NCBI RefSeq assembly: GCF_027942865.1
Contig: NC_134524.1
Location: forward strand, 2,888,536-2,952,535
DNA length: 64,000 nt
Source of the DNA: Odontesthes bonariensis
Lineage: Eukaryota; Chordata; Actinopteri; Atheriniformes; Atherinopsidae
Reading direction: 5' to 3'
The position numbers and the translations under genes were made by a program. Below are positions 45,105-56,049 of this stretch, piece by piece. Position 1 is the stretch's first letter; each line of letters begins with the position of its first letter. The notes below the pieces were generated by a model. That model did not search any database and was not told the DNA's origin. It saw only the letters and a list, made by a program, of their open reading frames with translations.

Positions 45105-48100
45105 GTTATGATGCATAACCATAGCAACAGGGTGGTTTACAACAGGGAGCAGCTGATTAACATTGGAAAAGCAGAAATAATTCGACTACTGAAGCCAGAA
45201 ATCCCACTGGAATTGAAAAGGAGGCGTCATGGATGCAGAGCAGGAGCAAAGAGCAGAGAAAGAAAGAAGAAGTTCAAACCATCTCTGCCATCCGTCATCA
45301 TGGGCAATGTAAGATCGTTAGCTAACAAGTTGGATGAACTTCTAACCTTGACAAGGACTCAGCAAGAATATCGGGAATGTAGCATTATGTGTTTTACTGA
45401 GACATGGCTGCAGGATCATATCCCCGACTCCAGCGTCTCTCTGCCAGGCTTCCTGACTGTACGAGCAGATCGAGATATAAAGAGTAGCAGGAAAAGGAAA
45501 GGGGGTGGATTGGCAGTGCTTGTCAACAACAGATGGTGTCACCCAGGACATGTTACTGTGAAGAGTCGTCTCTGCAGTCCTGACATTGAACTATTGGCAG
45601 TAAGTTTTCGTCCATATTATTTGCCAAGAGAGTTCACCAGTTAGCCTAGCAAGCCAGACCCGTACAGAGAAAAGCTGTACAGGGGTCTAGTGACGCTGGA
45701 TAGCAGTGTGGGCGGGATAAACGGCTGTCTGTCAAGTTCAACGCCACGCAATAGGATGGCGCAACAACCAATCAGAGCGATGAAGAAGTTTTACGTAGTC
45801 AACGCGACGGAATGTACATCGTGGTTTGTAGTCTAAGGCCTGAAAAGCTGATTTCGCTTAAGCTATAAACTGTGTAAATATATAACTTTAGCAACATTTG
45901 AAACATTTTCACGCTAGAAAGTAGTCGTTTAGACCCCCAAGGTGTTGAAAATCTGACAAAATACCGGCTATTTACAATTTTGTTCCCACGAATTCGGCGC
46001 TACTAAAGCTAGCCGCAGTGAGTAACGCACTTCCGGTTTTGCCGTTTTGACTGCTCTCGTCCCGTTAACGGAATTTGACCGTTCAAATGCCTTACCGGAG
46101 AGTTTTGTCAGCTCTGAGACGAAGATCGGCCCGCCGTCTCCGGTACATCATGCTCGCAATCGACTGGGGATTGCACAACCACCAGCGGGTTGTGGAGACC
46201 CATGCGTCGTCCCAACAACGGAGCAAGCTGGTAAATTAAACCTTTACCGTACCCGGTGGGCAAAACTCCGAAAACGTCCTTTAAAAAAAAAAAATAATAA
46301 CTTAAGTGCAGTTATCTGTTCGTCTCGCAAAGAAAACTGTATATCTAAATTTTCTAGAGTCGCTGCCAAAGCCAACTCGAAAGACTGTTCCGCTGGGCGT
46401 AGCCACTGTTTACCTCTCTCTGGAACTACACACTGAAACGTCGCAACTCTGTCGTCACTAGGTAGCCCGGCCTCCGACAGCGCTCCTCACGATTTGATTG
46501 GCTCGATTAAGTTTTGATTTGGAACCTCGCAAAACGACCACAAGTGACGAGACGAGCCCCGGAGCAAATTCCATTTGCGGCCGCTAGGGGCGTCTAGATT
46601 TCTAGGCTACACCAGTGTTGTTTTGGTGGCTGTTTACATTGCACCCTCAGCTGTTGCCGACACTGCATGTGATGTCATCAGTTCCGTTGTTGCTAAGATA
46701 CAGACAACACCCCAATTCTTTTGTGGCAATATCTGGTGATTTTAATCATGCCTCACTCTCTGCTACACTGCCAACTTTTCAACAGTTTGTCAGCTGCTCT
46801 ACCAGAGAAAACAAGACATTGGATTTGTTTTACACAAATGTCAAGGATTCATACATTTCCAAATCAAGACCTCCCCTGGGTAAATCAGATCACAACCTTG
46901 TTTTTCTCTGTTCAGCTTATAAACCCCTTGTCCAGAGACTACCTGTCACAAAAAGGACTGTTAGAAAGTGGTCACAGGAAGCTGAAGAAGCCTTACAGGG
47001 TTGTTTTGATGCAACCGATTGGATTTCTCTTTGTAAGCCACATGGAGAGGACATTAATGCCATGACTGAGTGTGTGACTGACTATATAAACTTCTGTGTG
47101 GACAACACCATCCCCACCAGAACAGTGAGATGCTTCCCTAATAACAAACCCTGGATCACCAGTGAGCTAAAGGAACTATTGAACAGGAAAAAAAGAGCCT
47201 TTAGGGAGCGAGACAGGGAGTTACTGAGGAGTATACAGAAGCAGCTCAAAGTCAAGATCAGAGAGAGCAAGGAGGTGTATAGAAAGAAGCTTGAGAGTAA
47301 ACTGCAGAGGAACAATATCAGAGATGTGTGGTCAGGAATGAAGAAGATCACAGGCCTCAAACAGAGGGAGGATCGGATGGATGGAAGTCTGGACAGAGCA
47401 AATGAGCTGAACACATTCTTCAACAGGTTTAGTTCAGAAACAAGCTCACCATCCTCCCATCCTGTTCCCAGCCAAAGAGACATCCCACCCTCCTCTGACC
47501 CACAGCTTTCCTGTAACATCTCCACCTCCACCTCAGTCATGGATTATTCTGCTTCCACTAGTTTGTCATCAACCCAATCAGGAGATGCTGCTGTCCCCTT
47601 TGCCTCCCCCTCCCACTTTTCTGTTTCTAGAAGTCAGGTGAAGAGGCAGTTGGAGAGACTGAACCGGAACAAGGCTGCAGGTCCAGATGGTGTCAGCCCC
47701 CGAGTCCTGAAGGCCTGTGCAGAGCAGCTCTGTGGGATTCTGCAACACCTTTTCAACCTTAGCTTGACCCAAGAGAAGGTACCACTGTTGTGGAAGACAT
47801 CCTGTCTGGTTCCGGTACCAAAGAAAACTCATCCTTCAGATATCAATGACTACAGACCTGTTGCCCTGACATCCCACATCATGAAGGTCCTGGAGAGACT
47901 CCTGTTGACCCACCTGTGTAAGCAAACCAGCACATATCAGGACCCCCTGCAGTTTGCTTATCGCCATGGAGTTGGAGTTGAAGACGCTATCATACACCTG
48001 CTTCAACAAACCCACTGTCATCTGGACAAAGCAGGCAGCACTGTGAGGATCATGTTCTTTGATTTCTCCAGTGCATTTAACACAATCCAGCCTGATCTGC

Positions 48101-49014
48101 TTCGTCTGAAACTCCAGAAGACTCAGGTGGAGGCCTCAACAATCACCTGGATTAATGACTAGCTGACAAACAGACCACAGTTTGTCAGACTGAAGAATTG
48201 TGTGTCTAACCAGGTGATCAGCAGCACAGGAGCACCACAGGGGACTGTACTCTCACCATTCCTTTTCACTCTGTACAATTCAGACTTCCAGTACAAGTCA
48301 GACTCCTGTCATCTACAGAAATATTCAGATGACTCTGCAGTTGTCGGGTGTATCAGAGATGGACAAGAAGCTGAGTACAGAGAGCTGGTGGACCGCTTTG
48401 TGGCATGGTGTGGGAACAATCATCTCATCTTGAATGTTAACAAAACAAAGGAGATGATTGTAGATTTCAGGAGAAACAGGGTCAGATCAAACCCTGTTTC
48501 CATCATGGGAGAAGAAGTGGAGGTGGTTGAGGAATATAAATACCTTGGTGTTCATCTGGACAACAGACTGGACTGGAGACACAACAGTGAAGCCATCTAC
48601 AAGAAAGGACAGAGCAGACTGTACTTCTTGAGGAACCTAAGGTCCTTCAAGGTTAGCAACAAGATGTTGCAGATCTTCTACAAGTCTGTTGTTGAGAGCG
48701 TCATTTCCTCTGGCGTCATCTGTTGGGGCAGTAGCATCAGAACCAGGGACCTAAAAAGACTCAACAACCTGATAAAGAAGGCTGGTTCTGTTCTGGGGAC
48801 GACTGTGGAACCTCTGGAGACAATAATGCAAAGAAGGATTTTGCATAAAATCAAGAGAATTATGGACAACCCTGAACATCCTCTCCATGAGACTGTTATC
48901 GGAAAACAGAGTCTCTTCAGTCAAAGGCTTCTTCCGTTTGGATGCAAAACGGACCGCTACAGGAAATCTTTCCTGCCCACAGCCATCAGCATCTATAATA
49001 ACTCTTTGATTTAA
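45105..49014 (+). pseudogene. Rex1/CR1-like endonuclease-reverse transcriptase
   Basis: The endonuclease starts before 45300 (VIMGNVRSLANKLDELL, SIMCFTETWLQDHIPD, RKGGGLAVLVNNRW). It is split by the 45642-46609 element after LPREFTS and resumes at about 46617. The RT follows in the frame to 48162: NRNKAAGPDGVSPRVLK, LWKTSCLVPVPKKTHPSD, YRPVALTSHIMKVLERLL, IMFFDFSSAFNTIQP. One TAG at 48160 replaces the usual Tyr codon in W-I-x-D-Y-L. After it the frame continues to 49014 with GAPQGTVLSPFLFTLY and the intact catalytic LQKYSDDSAVVG. Apart from the inserted element and this stop, the protein appears complete, so the copy is young. Confidence 0.9.
45642..46609. mobile_element. hAT-like non-autonomous element, 968 bp
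   Basis: The ends TAGCCTAGCAAGCC and (reversed) TAGCCTAGAAATCTAGACG are inverted repeats, flanked by CACCAGT (45635-45641 and 46610-46616). A central stretch (about 45999-46056, GCCGCAGTGAGTAACGCACT) is repeated, inverted, just upstream of the hAT transposase at 54920-54975. The internal frame 46047-46436 has no recognised domain. Confidence 0.75.
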
Positions 49015-49083
49015 TTGAGCTACATCAACATTTAATTTCCCTCTGGGATAAATAAAGTATTTTTGAATTTGAATTGAATTGAA

Positions 49084-49553
49084 ATGGACCAAATGATTAC
49101 AAGGAAAGAAGGAAAGCCAGGGCCTACTTCCTCAAGTCCGATCATAGCCTGCAAACTCAGGTGGAAAGGTTTTGGAAACTTGATGACCCCACACACAAGA
49201 ACAATCTACCAATCAATGACCACAAAGTCAATAAACTGTGGGAAAATTCATTCTCCAAAGAAGGCTCACACTATAGCTTAGACATACCTTTCAAAAAGGA
49301 AACCGTGACATTACCAAACAACATCAACTTAGCAACACAGACTACGATTACTGGAACACAGACTAAGAAAGAACGCAGACCTGAAAGAGAAGTATGTGGA
49401 GGCGATGAAGTCGACCATCGACAAAGGTTATGCAGAAGAGGTCTCAGCTTCGTCCCAGGACCGCAGCGATAGCAAGATCTGGTACCTCCCACATCACCCA
49501 GTGACTCATCCCCGCAAGCCTGGAAAGGTGCGTGTCGTCTTTGATTGGGCAGC
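49084..49553 (+). pseudogene. BEL/Pao pol fragment, second part
   Basis: Resumes the interrupted polyprotein: RRKARAYFLKSDHSLQTQ, VERFWKLDDPTHKNN, SKEGSHYSLDIPFKKE, then (another frame) IWYLPHHPVTHPRKPG and KVRVVFDWAAKQ, the start of the reverse transcriptase. It stops at about 49553 against a hAT end. The catalytic RT core, RNase H and integrase are absent. Confidence 0.8.
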
Positions 49554-49557
49554 TAAG

Positions 49558-49978
49558 CAACGTTCCCTCTGAGCTGCTCGCACAGTCTCAGCGCACAAGA
49601 ACATCTATGCAGCGCATAAAATAAAATTCACCATAAACGTATTAATTCTGCCAATGATACGGCTTACTTACGCTATGCAGCCAATCAGAGCATTGATGGT
49701 GCTTGCATATGTGCCCTGCCCATACGCGCCGTGCAGGTTAGCTAGCTAACAGTGAGACGCAACCCCTTATCATGGCGAAACGAACGGGCAGCGCCAGCGA
49801 CACATCCACTCACCGAGCCAAAGTAAAAAAGAAATGCGGTTCTTTTAGGATGGAATGGCTGTCTGAGTGCAAACAGAAGAACAAGCGCTGAAACTGGGTC
49901 AGATTTTTTCTTTTTCGAGTGAGAAAGATCTGCACAGTTTACACAGCAGGCAGTGATACGAAGGGAGAGAAAATAGGG
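49558..49978 (+). mobile_element. hAT left end with transposase N-terminal remnant
   Basis: The fragment begins CAACGTTCCCTCTGAGCTGC, a recurrent fish hAT terminus. It encodes from 49772 MAKRTGSASDTSTHRAKVKK and FRMEWLSE, like the N terminus of ZMYM/ZNF862-type hAT proteins, before a stop. It abuts the repeat unit copy B. Confidence 0.5.
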
Positions 49979-50455
49979 CCAAGCGATGTGAGCTCTGACT
50001 TTTTCTGGAGGGAGGGTTTTGTGATGCAAATGTATTACTCTTTTGAACGCATATTGTTTTGAGAAGCAAAACGCTTTATTTTCCGGACCCCAACAAACTA
50101 GCCGGACTACTTTCATCATCACCAAAACGAGGCTGGAACTCTGCTCACAGGACGCAGCAGGGGGGAAGAAGATGTTCATAAATGATGTTGCTGATATGGG
50201 ATGTCATACAGCTTCATGTCAAAAGAGGCGAACTGTCCCTTTAACTTTGATGTGAATCTTTGTTTGTTCTTTAGTTTTTTGTCCTGGCGTATTGTCTGTA
50301 TGTTTTTATGATACCTGCCTGAGGACAACGGATGAAATTTAGCAGCTGTGCTAACTCCGGCATATTTACATGGATGCTTTGCTGATATGTTGATTAATGT
50401 GCAGAGTCCTAACCAAATAAATAAGAAATAAAATAAAAACCTCCTCCACACTGAC

Positions 50456-50806
50456 CTGTGGCCCGGTGGACCCAGAGGATGAGCCGGCTCTGTTCCTGGT
50501 GGAGGGGTTCTGCTCCTGGTTCTGCTCCTGGTTCTGCTCCTGGATCTGCTCCTGGTTCTGCTCCTGGTTCTGCTCCTGGATCTGCTCCTGGATCTGCTCC
50601 TGGATCTGCTCCTGGATCTGCTCCTGGTTCTGCTCCTGGATCTGCTCCTGGATCTGCTCCTGGATCTGCTCCTGGATCTGCTCCTGCTTCAGCTCCTGCT
50701 TCAGCTCCTGGTTCAGCTCCTGGTTCAGCTCCTGGTTCAGCTCCTGGTTCAGCTCCTGGTTCAGCTCCATTCTGGTCCGACTGATGGACTCTGCAACTGT
50801 CAGCAC
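50456..50806 (-). CDS. Minisatellite exon (Glu/Gln/Asn repeat), copy B
   Basis: A 117-codon frame starts MLTVAESISRTRM, has 22 four-residue units (ELNQ x5, ELKQ x2, then EQIQ/EQNQ mixtures) and ends RNRAGSSSGSTGPQ before the CAG/GTCAGT donor. The EQIQ variant, frequent here, is missing from copies A and C, so this array expanded independently. Start, tail and donor are conserved. Coding status is not proven. Confidence 0.4.
50509..50768. repeat. 12-bp minisatellite, 22 units (copy B)
   Basis: Units of the type CTGCTCCTGGAT, CTGCTCCTGGTT and CAGCTCCTGGTT in homogeneous sub-blocks. Confidence 0.95.
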
Positions 50807-51142
50807 ATATGATAAGATCCAGCTGTGGCGTGCAGCGTGTTAAACCACACCCACTTTTCTTCTTCTCTTGATAACCTTTCTGCACAGTTTTTAACCAGCC
50901 AGTCACATTCCATTAAACTCATTACTGTGCTTTTTATTTAAATCCCTGTGAACTTTAAAATGCTTCTTTAAAGACCCACTAAGGTCACAGTTCAAAATAT
51001 TTGTAGCTTTTTGATCAAATTCAGAAAAAAAAATGTAATAATAACTCTGTAGACCGACAGCCACTGTGTGCAATATCCCATAAATCTCATCTGAGTCAGT
51101 GGAACACCATCAACTTAAATCATTTTACTACATTAAGACAAT

Positions 51143-51872
51143 AGCCGCTTTCGGACAGACCGTTATAAGAACGCAGTTATCAGAACTGTCCTACTCGAAT
51201 TTCGTTCTGATAACTGTCCTTCCCCAGCGGAACTGTTTCAATCTGCATTCGCACATGAGTCGGGACTGATGCGCCGCACGCAGCCGTCTGCGTGACGTGT
51301 TAGCCGTTAGCCGTTAGCCGTTTAGCGCCACATTCAACAACAAAACAAAACAAAGCAAAACCCGGTAAAAATAAGGAGAGAAGAAAAACACAACAAAGAA
51401 GCTAATATGGAGAGCGGGGAGGCCACCGTGTTTATGGTCTGCATGATGGTGATATTAATCATGGACAATCACATCAGGCGTCTAATATCGAGGCTGGAAG
51501 AGCTCACAGAGAGAGTCAGGAGACGATACTTTTTCATTTCATGAAGGAAGAAAGGAGAGCAGAGCGCTGCAGACAAATGAGACCAGTGTAAGTTTAACTT
51601 ATTAAACACCCGCAGGTTGTGTCTGTGTCATATGAGGAAACATTTCAGCCGTGATAGCATGACATGGGGCGCAGCTACCGACCACCAAACACCTCCGTCA
51701 GATGCGTTCTATAGAACCATGAAAAGACCCGACCTCGGAGAAGGAGCTAAATAGTTATAGGAACTGAGGGAGAAAGCCCCGAGTTCCTGTATGTCCGAAC
51801 ACGGGAGAAAACGGCCCCGCGGATTAAAAGGTTATTAGAACTGCCAAAGGTTCCTACAGTCCGAAAGCGGCT
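51143..51872. mobile_element. 730-bp TIR element, superfamily uncertain
   Basis: The ends AGCCGCTTTCGGACAG and (reversed) AGCCGCTTTCGGACTG are inverted repeats, and copies A and C supply the uninterrupted site (AAGACAATGATCC). The target duplication is not clear. Inside, 51408-51545 encodes 45 codons beginning MESGEATVFMVCMMVILIMD and ending ERVRRRYFFIS, possibly the truncated N terminus of a Harbinger-type transposase. Confidence 0.75.
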
Positions 51873-51912
51873 TTTGATCCTGTTTGAGGAAAGGGTCCCA
51901 ATATCATCCCAA

Positions 51913-53423
51913 ATAAGGCCCCACCGATATATCGGGCCGATATTTAGCATTTTGGGGATATCGGCATCTGCCACACTTTCCATAAATTTCCACCGATAAG
52001 TTTATATAATTTTCACAACAAATTTTGCAGCCGTTTGGTTCTGAACGCGTCTTCTGCTCTCGCCACTTTGAATTCATGAGCATTGCCCCGCCCGTCACAG
52101 CATCTGATTTGTTTGGCACACGGAATACAACCAATCAACACGCAAGGCTGCGAACGGTTTCAAGGCGGCTGCGGTGCGGGTGCAGGTGGGGCCGCGGTGG
52201 TGGCCGTACTACTTGAAGCAGAGAGAACAAACTCCCTTCAAGGTAAGCATATACGAAGCCTTATCCCCTGCAATAAGTCACAAACACACCAACGTTGCAA
52301 AAGCACGGCACCACAACGTCTTTATTAGTGTATACAACTAGTGAAAAAGGTCCATTTGATCTGTGTAACGACGCAAACCTTTAGCTCACGTAAGGATAGC
52401 CAGAATGACGGCGAATACTCCTCACTGAAACGGCTGTCCATAAAGCAGTCTCAGCATAGTGTACGGTCATTTTTAAACCCCCACATGGAAACGTGAACGT
52501 GTCTGTAGTTCTACACGAAAGGTGGACTGAAAGCCATGGTCAATGGAGACCAAATAAAACGTGTTTGTGTTTGTTCCTGAGACTAACCATGTGTTAGCGC
52601 AAGCCTGCTAGCTACTTGGTAGCCTGCTGGTGTGAGAGCCCATCTTGTTCCGTAACAACTGGTTACCCAGCACGTCAGAACCAACGGTGATTGGTCGTAA
52701 TGTCCCTCTTACTTAACTTTAATAGAATTAAGTTTTGGCCAGTCGATGCGTTTCAAACATCTGGAGTAACATCTTGTTACGGGTAGCCAGACAGGCTGTC
52801 ACACAGGCGCGTAGGCAGACATAATAAAACGGGTGGGCCCAGAAAAAAAAAATCAGGTGTAGGTGTAGGTATTATAATACAGCGTTTGAAAAAGTATGCC
52901 TCGTTAGGACATCACAAGCGACGTTATCACTTACAGCACTGGCAAAGTGAGCACACGTCAGACACAAGTGCTCATGGATAATGCAAGCCACACACACACG
53001 GGCGCACACACACACGCACCTACACACGCATTCAGTGCAAGTCTGGTAGCCACTGGGCTCGCCTCGGCCTAAACCCAATACGTCCATAGATATAGGTATT
53101 TAAATAAGGCACGGTTTAAAAAATTAATTCCCAGTTAAATGACACATCTCAGCCAACTGCACAGACGCTGTGTGCACAGTTACACAGACGCAAAGTTTCA
53201 GATACAAGCACCCCATAGGCAATGCAATCAGCAACGCAACACTTATGTTAAGTCATGTAAAGTCCTTTATTTTAAAGAATCAAAACATGTCCGCAGCATG
53301 ACAACAGTTTGGCTCGGCGGCCAAATTATGAAATTGACCAAAAATGGAAACCATGGCTAAGAAGAAGGCCTAATAGAAAAAAAGTAATTCGCACTCACAT
53401 TTGATGAATCCTTTTTATGCATG
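51913..53423. other. hAT-like sequence and no confident gene
   Basis: The stretch begins CCCCACCGATATATCGGGCC, a motif shared by widespread fish hAT MITEs. It continues to a CA-rich stretch (52985-53030). No open frame of note before the hAT transposase C terminus at 53424. Confidence 0.4.
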
Positions 53424-54851
53424 CTACAGCAAGAGACGACGGGGTTTTTTGTTGAACTCTCTTATCACGTCAGCGTATTCCAACGATTCCGTCAGTTCTC
53501 TTTCAAGGGAAAGCACTGAGAGTGCATTCAGTCTTTGAGTCAACATGGATGTTCTGGTGGAGGTTTTTATCCGATTGACAGTAGAAAAAAGGCGTTCGAC
53601 CGTGCATGTTGTTATTGGCATTGTGATGAGGGCCCGCAGAAGACTATTTATTTGAGGGAAAATGTCATTCGGGCAAGAGTCAAGGACTTCCAAAAGTGAT
53701 GTAAATGCGCTGCCCTGCGCCAGCTTCCTATTCAAAAGCTGAACAAACACTGCATGTTCAGGGCCTTCGATTGCAATGTTTAAGTGTCCTGCCACAGGTT
53801 GGAGTGCTGTTTTTTCCCCAAAGGTGCTTGAATGAGGCATGCAAGCAGCAGCTGCCTTCATGAAGCTGTATGTGTCGTCCTTGAAGCGGGTGTTCAGTTC
53901 CATAAGCTGCCGGTCCAGTACATCTATCCAAATTCGCTTAAGGTCTGCCCTGTCCCTCACAGGTGCGCCTTTGCCCACACTACATTCGACCTGCGTACCA
54001 GCAAGCTTTGCTGCTAACTTTCGCTTTCTGGTGCCACTTACATCCCAGCTGACGATGTCATTTTTCTTACTAATGTCGTCGGTCAGCTCCATTACCTTGT
54101 TAAAACAACTGTCGTCATTACGAAATTTGGAGTAAGATTCCTTAAGCGCTTCGAGCAGATTAATGCAGTCTGTAACTGTCATTGTGGAAGACTGCAAGCC
54201 CTTAGTGGCATAGTCGGTAGTGTCAAATAGCTGGTTAAACATGACTAACAGAAAGACAAATTTCTTCGTCTGGATCTGCTGCAGTAATGAATCGGCTTCA
54301 ACTTTGGTGTTACCGGAGCCGGACTCCGAGAACTCGGCAAGCGTCTCCAAAACGCAATCCAACATCAGAACTTTGGTTACTGCGCCTGACCAAGAACTCC
54401 ACCGAACATCACAAGCCCTGACGAGTTCCAAAGTTGGTTTCCCTGGCCGGAGTTGTTTTTGCACCTCCATGAATTTTGCATGCCTGTTTGACCCCGTCAT
54501 GAACGAATGTATATTATTAATCACGTCGTCAAATGTGGATAAACCGGGGGAAACCCGTGACGCTGTTGAGAGCACCAGGTTTAAACGATGAGAAGCACAG
54601 TGCACATATGTTGCATTTGGAAAATGTTTTTTCAGAAGCACCTGTACCCCCCCTTTATGCCCTGACATTACCGACGCCCCGTCAAACCCAAATCCAACGC
54701 ACAGCGCAGGATCAAGCTGAAGTGGCTCCGAAACATCCAGGATCTTGGCTGATATGCCATTTGCGCTCATGTCGCTAGTCTCGACAAAGCCCACGGCCCT
54801 TTCCTTTAGCTGGCCTTTGTGAAAAAAAGCTGCCGTCGGCAGGTTTTCCAA
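53424..54851 (-). CDS. hAT transposase-like protein (ZMYM1-like), N-terminally truncated
   Basis: An uninterrupted 475-codon frame. It begins within the DUF4371-type region (KERAVGFVETSDMSANG), then shows FGFDGASVMSGHKGGVQVLL, YVHCASHRLNLVLSTAS, RACDVRWSSWSGAVTKVL. It ends with the hAT dimerisation block (PITTCTVERLFSTVNRIKT, LTQRLNALSVLSLERE). The BED/TTF zinc finger and first catalytic aspartate normally upstream are missing. Full proteins are usually about 600-800 residues, so one 5' exon or segment has been lost. No frameshift in 1.4 kb suggests a recent copy. An ATG-initiated host gene is possible but less likely. Confidence 0.75.
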   Translation of the reverse strand: MENLPTAAFFHKGQLKERAVGFVETSDMSANGISAKILDVSEPLQLDPALCVGFGFDGASVMSGHKGGVQVLLKKHFPNATYVHCASHRLNLVLSTASRVSPGLSTFDDVINNIHSFMTGSNRHAKFMEVQKQLRPGKPTLELVRACDVRWSSWSGAVTKVLMLDCVLETLAEFSESGSGNTKVEADSLLQQIQTKKFVFLLVMFNQLFDTTDYATKGLQSSTMTVTDCINLLEALKESYSKFRNDDSCFNKVMELTDDISKKNDIVSWDVSGTRKRKLAAKLAGTQVECSVGKGAPVRDRADLKRIWIDVLDRQLMELNTRFKDDTYSFMKAAAACMPHSSTFGEKTALQPVAGHLNIAIEGPEHAVFVQLLNRKLAQGSAFTSLLEVLDSCPNDIFPQINSLLRALITMPITTCTVERLFSTVNRIKTSTRTSMLTQRLNALSVLSLERELTESLEYADVIREFNKKPRRLLL

Positions 54852-55635
54852 ATTCCGAGTCTAAAGTCGGAAAATTCGAACTGATACAACTTTCAGGTCC
54901 CTTTCCAGTCAAAGAGCGAGAGCAGTCAAAACGGCGAAACCGGAAGTGCGTTACTCACTGCGGCTAGCTTTAGTAGCATCAAATATTGAAGGTACAAGTA
55001 GATGAAATGAACATGAAAGGGGTGTTTTTTTCAACTATAGTGTAGTGCAGATGTTGTGTGATGAAACATTTTCTAAATGAGCTGTTTGGCTCCTTTAAAT
55101 AAACAGGTGTCTATTCAGTGCGGTCGCCAAAGTTTAAAAAATAAGTCTTATTTTGAAGAAGATATTGTATATCACAGGACATGTCATTTGCGTTTTGTAA
55201 CTTTTATTGTAACATTGCAGTTACAAATATAGGCCTAATACAATATTCAGATATTCTTAACCACTCCGCTCAATTTCAGACAAGAGAAAAATGGGGACAC
55301 TATTGCATTCGGGACAATACAACACAGAATTCGGGACCACTGGGGGACACAAAGAAAAAAAGTTAATTTCGAGCCCTGCCCCCGGCCAACGACTTACCAC
55401 CTTGACTAAGCAATTTCCTGCGGGAAACACTGGACACGATAAGGAGGAGGGGCGCAAGTGAGTTATGTTGCTCTACGGTTGTTCTTCTTCTACACTTCAA
55501 GTAAGGAGGAACCAGAATAGGAGGGTTTCAGTTGACGTCACTTCCGTATTTTTCTAAGCGTGCGAACCCAGGTGGTGGGCAACCTGAGCTGGAGCCCATT
55601 GAAAACACTGTTTTGTCTGCCACTTTTTGCCCAAA
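54852..55635. other. hAT 5' flank and second hAT terminus
   Basis: 54920-54975 matches, inverted, the central part of the 45642-46609 element, suggesting a shared leader region. At 55262-55377 the minus strand begins CAGGGCTCGAAATTAAC, a recognised fish hAT end. No gene otherwise. Confidence 0.5.
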
Positions 55636-55853
55636 ATGCCTCAGTTTTGTGCCGTTTTTGGATGTTGCAATCGGTCTAACCGAGAGAAGGGAAAGGGTTA
55701 CTATCGGGTACCGAAGGTAATCTCCCATAGAGGTGAGAAATGGAAAAAAACTCACAGAACAACGCTGCCAAAAGTGGATAGCTAACCTACGTTTACAGAC
55801 TGGAGGAGCTGAATCTGCAAATGCTCGTGTCTGCGGTGACCACTTCGTCAAAG
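55636..55853 (+). pseudogene. THAP zinc-finger exon with one frameshift
   Basis: From ATG the frame reads [31 protein letters not shown]; after a shift at about 55728 it continues [16 protein letters not shown] and RVCGDHFVKG. This is the C2CH pattern of a THAP domain (C-x4/5-C ... C-x2-H-F). A GTATGT donor follows at 55854. THAP domains occur in P-element-like transposases and host regulators. No downstream exon is recognised and the frameshift argues for a pseudogene. Confidence 0.75.
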
Positions 55854-56049
55854 GTATGTGCAAAATCTAACTGTTTAGTAGTAGTGCAGTAAAGTATTAT
55901 GTTGTTAAATGCCAATCAACAGTAATGTAATACGGGCTACGTTTGGGCTTTGTTTTGAAGGCTGCCTCAGCGCGTTGTTAGCTACTGAGTCAGTGGACTG
56001 GGCTCCGACGGTCAAGTTGGGTTACCAAAACATAGAGCTAAGACACCGC

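Larger units (their letters stand above)
44909..49083 (+). mobile_element. Near full-length Rex1/CR1-like LINE
   Basis: The element is inserted in the BEL/Pao pol between GWAIN and GPNDY codons and ends CTCTGGGATAAATAAAGT followed by TTTGAATTTGAATTGAATTG, a short-repeat tail typical of this group. About 3.2 kb remain after removing the nested 968-bp element. The flanking AAAT may be a short target duplication. Confidence 0.85.
49979..51142 (+). repeat. Segmental repeat unit copy B, outer block
   Basis: Direct copy of 2659-3559 plus 4588-4690, without the 76-bp duplication. Homology resumes after the 730-bp insertion (51873-51912) and later at 58552-58600 and 59128-59788, so copy B spans nearly 10 kb once its insertions are counted. 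Confidence 0.85.

Noticed and set aside
50409-50906. Alternative-frame GAEPGADP-type ORF at copy B
   Set aside because: Same reason: another frame of the minisatellite, without conservation among the three copies outside the array.
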